This document shows positions 47,548 through 50,888 of a DNA stretch of 50,888 nucleotides, one piece after another (position 1 is the first letter of the stretch; each line of letters begins with the position of its first letter). This DNA is from Ruminococcaceae bacterium OttesenSCG-928-A16 (GTDB taxonomy: Bacteria > Bacillota > Clostridia > Oscillospirales > Ruminococcaceae), in NCBI GenBank assembly GCA_030267215.1, contig JAJDJP010000003.1, positions 87,512-138,399 of the forward strand, read 5' to 3'. Made by a program: the position numbers and the translations under genes. A model generated the notes under the pieces. The model saw nothing but the letters and a program-made list of their open reading frames with translations, did not search any database and was not told where the DNA came from.

Positions 47548-49246
47548 TTTTATCCTCCTCCCAGGGAATTTGTAGCTCGGCTTTCAGGCCACCCATCTGG
47601 CTTTGAGAAAACCGTACTCCGGCATCTTCACCGTACTGCATGCGCAACCTGCGGTGAACATTCACAATTCCGCTCAAGGTACTGCCAGACAGGCTTTGTT
47701 CCATAGCCAAAATTTGCGCTTCTTCAATGTGCCCATTGTCCTCCACAGCAATGACAAGCTTTTCTTTGTACAGCGAAAAACCCACCCGGATGCTGCGCAC
47801 GCCCTCTTTATCAAACCCGTGTTGAAAGACATTTTCCACCATGGGCTGCAGCAAAAGCCGTGGAATTTTCCATGTTTTTATTTTATCTGGCGGCTCCTCA
47901 AAATCCGCTCGCATATCATCGCCAAAACGCAGTTTTTGAATTTTGACATACAGCTTGCTATGTTCTACCTCATCGCTTAAAAAAACAAAGTCGCTGTCGC
48001 TTGTTTTAGTAAGATATTGATAGTAGCGTGCAAGATATTCTGAAAACTGCTTGATGCTGTCGGTTTCTTGCAGGCGGGCCATATTACTAATAGTAAACAG
48101 GCTATTGTAAAGAAAATGAGGATTGATCCAGGCTTGCAACTCCTTTAGCTGCGCATTTTGCGCAAGAATGGTTTGCTGGTATACCTCGTCCATCAAGGTT
48201 TGTGTGTTTTGGGCCATGTGATTAAACGCCTCGAAAATATGGCCAAACTCGTCTTTTCGCCAACTTTTTAGCCGAACGGAATAGTCTCCCTTTTGCATTT
48301 GCGTAAAGGCACCTGTTAGTTTACCCAGTGGGGAACGCACAAGAGCCGCCAAAGAGAGAAACAAACCCACTGCGAACAATACCAGCGCCACGGCGAAGAT
48401 GAGCAACCAAGTACGCAAACTTCGCATTTGTGGGTTTAAGCTCGATTTTGGAATCCCCGCAGCCAGAGTTAGGCCTGTTACCTGGTCTACAACAACTTTT
48501 ACCCAATAGTCGGTACCATTAACATTGCGCCAATCTTCCGAAGCGGGTTCCGCAGTGCTGTTGTTCGACCATAGACCTTCTGGATCCAAATTAAGCAGGC
48601 TACGGTTGTCGGGCGCAAACAGCATTAAACTTACATCATTCTCCATAGCATTCTTAATATCGTCTTGGATAGCCCCAATATCGTATTCGATAACCAACAC
48701 ATACCGGTAAGAACCATTCTCTAGCGAACTTCCGGCAGGAAGGTAGCCTGAAAGCAATCTATCATCGGTTTTTTGATACAAGCTGCGCAAACCGGTCGCT
48801 GTAAATCCATCAATATCCTCAAGCTGTCCCGAAAAAAAATCCAAATTGTGATGAGCATTCAATTGCCTGTTAATGGAGGGAAAGTACATATGGGCATCGG
48901 CAATATATTTGCTGCTTTCTGTTAGCAGCTCCAACCGGCCAAACAGGCGATTTATAAGGGTAACCATTTCATAATCGGATAATGTTTCACCGGCACCTGC
49001 CAGCCGAACGGCGTTTTCATCATATACACAGCCAAGGCTAAGCTGGTCAACATTTTGGGTTTCCCGTGTGATGGAACGGAGATTATATTCAACTGTTTTG
49101 TTAAAACCTTTCAGCATGGCATCATCCATGGCATGTATTTGCCAAGTAAGCATTAAGGTTGCTATGCCGCTTAGGCACATAGACGCGATGATAAAAATAA
49201 CGATGACTTTAAAAAAGACTGTGCGGTACCAGCTAACTTTACCCAT
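47522..49246 (-). CDS. Sensor histidine kinase, YesM type
   Basis: 574 residues from the ATG at 49246, preceded by GAGGTG. TM1 is at about 8-32, an extracellular sensor domain at 33-270, TM2 near 275-298, then HAMP (LVRSPLGKLTGAFTQMQKGDY). The kinase core has phospho-acceptor H377 in NPHFLYN, the N box MVENVFQHGFD and the glycine segment LSGIVNVHRRLRM. Its end overlaps the response regulator gene. The likely stimulus is an alpha-galactoside or the loaded binding protein. Confidence 0.92.
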   Translation of the reverse strand: MGKVSWYRTVFFKVIVIFIIASMCLSGIATLMLTWQIHAMDDAMLKGFNKTVEYNLRSITRETQNVDQLSLGCVYDENAVRLAGAGETLSDYEMVTLINRLFGRLELLTESSKYIADAHMYFPSINRQLNAHHNLDFFSGQLEDIDGFTATGLRSLYQKTDDRLLSGYLPAGSSLENGSYRYVLVIEYDIGAIQDDIKNAMENDVSLMLFAPDNRSLLNLDPEGLWSNNSTAEPASEDWRNVNGTDYWVKVVVDQVTGLTLAAGIPKSSLNPQMRSLRTWLLIFAVALVLFAVGLFLSLAALVRSPLGKLTGAFTQMQKGDYSVRLKSWRKDEFGHIFEAFNHMAQNTQTLMDEVYQQTILAQNAQLKELQAWINPHFLYNSLFTISNMARLQETDSIKQFSEYLARYYQYLTKTSDSDFVFLSDEVEHSKLYVKIQKLRFGDDMRADFEEPPDKIKTWKIPRLLLQPMVENVFQHGFDKEGVRSIRVGFSLYKEKLVIAVEDNGHIEEAQILAMEQSLSGSTLSGIVNVHRRLRMQYGEDAGVRFSQSQMGGLKAELQIPWEEDKNAEDTGGG

Positions 49247-49292
49247 AACTTCACCTCGCTTGGCACAAAACAAACAATGGCGATAATAATAT

Positions 49293-49306
49293 TCCAATTA
49301 TAGCAC
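49293..49306 (-). promoter_or_regulatory. Extended -10 promoter for the kinase-regulator operon
   Basis: On the reverse strand TGCTATAAT (complement of 49297-49305) is an extended -10 element about 50 bases before the kinase start. No good -35 is present, which is usual for this promoter type. Confidence 0.4.
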
Positions 49307-49412
49307 GTTTGGCATGTCTATTTATTGCACAGTAAAAGGCTTAGCAAACATTTCAAAAATATATTTGTTAAGGAAGAAAAGAGATTGAAACATGTATCCA
49401 TTTATTTTGCTT

Positions 49413-50675
49413 TTATCGTTCTAGTTCCCTGTTCTTTTTCTTTTTAATCATTGGTTTCGGATGCAAATCATTGTGATAAGCATCCAACACAATCTTCTTT
49501 CTGTCCACCCGAACATCAACATATCTTTCCGTTACAGCTTCCAAGTTTGTTGAGATTCCAAGATGCATGCCGACACCTTTTAGACTATGCCCCAGTATTT
49601 TACCAACAGTGAAAAAGTCTCCTGTCAGTTGGTGCATATTGGTGGCTGCCGTATGCCGCAAATCGTGGAACCGTATATGAGGCAATTCTAACCGACGTAG
49701 CATCTGCCCAAAGTCCGAAGATACACTTTCGCGCCGCCTTGGTGCCCCATTTGCCTTGGGCACAACCAAATCATTGTCATAATAGGCACTACCGCCAAGC
49801 TCCATCAGTTCTTTTTGATGCGCGACAAGCTGCAACTGCTTTTCAAAATATGGTCTGGTGGCATCGGTGATTGGCAAAATCCTTTCTTCGGATTTCACCG
49901 GTGCCATTTCATTTAAAATAGTCGTTCCGGCAGGTGGGCGGTGAGGGAGTTGCTCCACAACCCCAAAAGTTCCTTGATCGAAATCCACATTTTTCCAGCG
50001 CAATCCCAAAATTTCGCTGAGCCGCAGCCCATACATGCCACCGAGAACAATAATTATTTCCCATTCAGTTCCGGCAACATGCCCCATAAGAATCTGCATT
50101 TGTTTAACCGTATACGGATCGGGAGTTTTGCCGCCTTTTCCAAACTTGGTTAAAATGTCCCGTGCTGGGTTCCCATCAATCATTTTGTACTTACGGGCGG
50201 CTTCCAGCGCGACGCTCATGATACGCTGGCAATAGCGAACAGAGCTTTGGGAGAGACCTTTATCAAACATTTTTTGGAACATATCATCCAACATGGCTGG
50301 TGTAAGCATCCGCAATTGTACATGCCCAACATGGGGCCCGATATGGTTTCGAATATATCCCTTATAGCTATCAAAAGTACTAGGGCGAAGATTAGCCTTA
50401 CCGTGCTGCTCTATCCAACCCTCCATATATTCCAGTACCGTTTGCTTGCTGTCCGCAGAGGTCGTGGCAACATAGTTTGGGTTCTTAAATTTCGTTATCA
50501 TCTCAGCTTCGTGCGCAAGTGCTTCAGATTTTGTTAAAAATCCTCGCTTACCATAAGATTTAAAAGCACCCTCACTTTTGTAACGAATGTTAACATCATA
50601 TACTGTTCCTTGACGATTTGTATTGGTACCATCAGGCGCCTTTTTGTTTTTCACCTGTCTGGCGATAACTGACAT
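49413..50675 (-). CDS. int: Tyrosine site-specific integrase, Tn916-type
   Basis: 420 residues from the ATG at 50675, which follows GGAGGTGGAG. An N-terminal arm-binding domain (about 1-60) and a core-binding SAM-like domain (about 70-160) precede the catalytic domain (about 180-400). The active-site residues are visible as Arg in YGLRLSEILGL, His and Arg in HDLRHTAA, His in LGHSLKG and Tyr in ERYVDV. Its start overlaps the stop of the upstream excisionase-like ORF. It belongs to an integrative element whose bulk lies to the right of the window, with its end presumably near 49300-49412. Confidence 0.92.
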   Translation of the reverse strand: MSVIARQVKNKKAPDGTNTNRQGTVYDVNIRYKSEGAFKSYGKRGFLTKSEALAHEAEMITKFKNPNYVATTSADSKQTVLEYMEGWIEQHGKANLRPSTFDSYKGYIRNHIGPHVGHVQLRMLTPAMLDDMFQKMFDKGLSQSSVRYCQRIMSVALEAARKYKMIDGNPARDILTKFGKGGKTPDPYTVKQMQILMGHVAGTEWEIIIVLGGMYGLRLSEILGLRWKNVDFDQGTFGVVEQLPHRPPAGTTILNEMAPVKSEERILPITDATRPYFEKQLQLVAHQKELMELGGSAYYDNDLVVPKANGAPRRRESVSSDFGQMLRRLELPHIRFHDLRHTAATNMHQLTGDFFTVGKILGHSLKGVGMHLGISTNLEAVTERYVDVRVDRKKIVLDAYHNDLHPKPMIKKKKNRELER

Positions 50676-50888
50676 TACTCCACCTCCACGGTTATCTTGT
50701 TTCTTTCGTACCAATCCATAATCGCTTTGTCAGCAATCAGTCGGCGGTTCCCATTGAGTACATACTCAAGTTCGCGCTTGTCCATCATTTGCAAAAGACG
50801 ATTTCGGCCGATGCCGGAAATCGCGGCCATTTGCTCCGGGGTTTTCAAAATTGGCAAATCAGTGCTTTCGGCTTCTTGGATTAATTGG
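50675..50888 (-). CDS. xis: Excisionase-like DNA-binding protein (5' may extend beyond the window)
   Basis: The frame is open from the window edge to a TAA that overlaps the integrase ATG (TAATG). A TTG at 50857 could start a 60-residue protein, but no ribosome binding site precedes it and the open frame continues, so the true start may be outside. The helical N-terminus (TPEQMAAISGIGRNRLLQMM) and the wing (NGNRRLIADKAIMDWYERN) resemble excisionase/MerR-like winged-helix proteins that regulate Tn916-type integrases. Confidence 0.75.
   Translation of the reverse strand, partial: QLIQEAESTDLPILKTPEQMAAISGIGRNRLLQMMDKRELEYVLNGNRRLIADKAIMDWYERNKITVEVE

Noticed and set aside
1-50888. CRISPR arrays, rRNA or complete tRNA genes
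   Set aside because: No regularly spaced short repeats, no rRNA segments, and only 3' halves of a tRNA-Ser were seen.

Overview
The window looks like a chromosome segment from an anaerobic low-to-mid GC Firmicute of class Clostridia, most likely an Oscillospiraceae/Ruminococcaceae-type gut organism. This rests on the etfBA pair, AGGAGG-type ribosome binding sites, three YesM/YesN-type two-component systems, binding-protein sugar ABC transporters that carry no ATPase gene of their own, lipoprotein signal peptides and Tn916-type integrase genes. The genus cannot be read from the sequence.

Layout. 1-3.4 kb: the end of etfB, etfA, two convergent alpha/beta hydrolases around a shared terminator, and a small membrane ORF. 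3.6-15.2 kb: a rightward carbohydrate locus with response regulator, sensor kinase, sugar-binding lipoprotein, two permeases, GH65 disaccharide phosphorylase, HAD hydrolase and a PIG-L deacetylase with a discoidin-like tail. 15.4-25.6 kb: an accessory region, AT-rich at its left end, which starts at a degenerate tRNA-Ser 3'-end remnant. It holds an unknown two-TM protein, a CoiA-like nuclease-fold/coiled-coil protein, an XRE repressor, and a locus built round an ECF sigma factor fused to a transmembrane helix and an outer domain. 25.6-26.9 kb: a decayed IS3-family element flanked by two 5'-truncated genes. 27.2-37 kb: a second YesMN pair facing a leftward operon of binding protein, two permeases, heparinase II/III-type lyase and a YeiH-type putative sulfate exporter. 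37.3-38.5 kb: a mobile-element scar with two tRNA-Ser 3'-half remnants, a second copy of the promoter found at 3.6 kb, and a frameshifted IS200-like element. 38.5-49.3 kb: a leftward alpha-galactoside operon (YesMN pair, LplABC-like transporter, GH4 and GH36 enzymes). 49.4-50.9 kb: integrase and excisionase of another integrated element that continues beyond the right edge.

How the genes work together. The three carbohydrate loci follow one plan: a sensor kinase and AraC-type regulator next to a lipoprotein plus two permeases (presumably energised by a shared MsmX-type ATPase elsewhere), then intracellular enzymes. In every one a hairpin separates the binding-protein gene from the first permease gene, which would give more binding protein than permease.

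The best candidate for an undescribed system is 18.8-25.1 kb. A membrane-tethered ECF sigma factor is translationally coupled to a 50-aa protein. An ECF-like promoter (AAC, 17 bp, CGTC) appears three times: before the sigma operon, before a lipoprotein gene, and before a membrane-protein operon. That last operon also encodes two tiny paralogous proteins ending in NDFRYPP-x-NN and two further lipoproteins. This suggests a self-controlled envelope-stress or surface-sensing regulon, but the function is inference.
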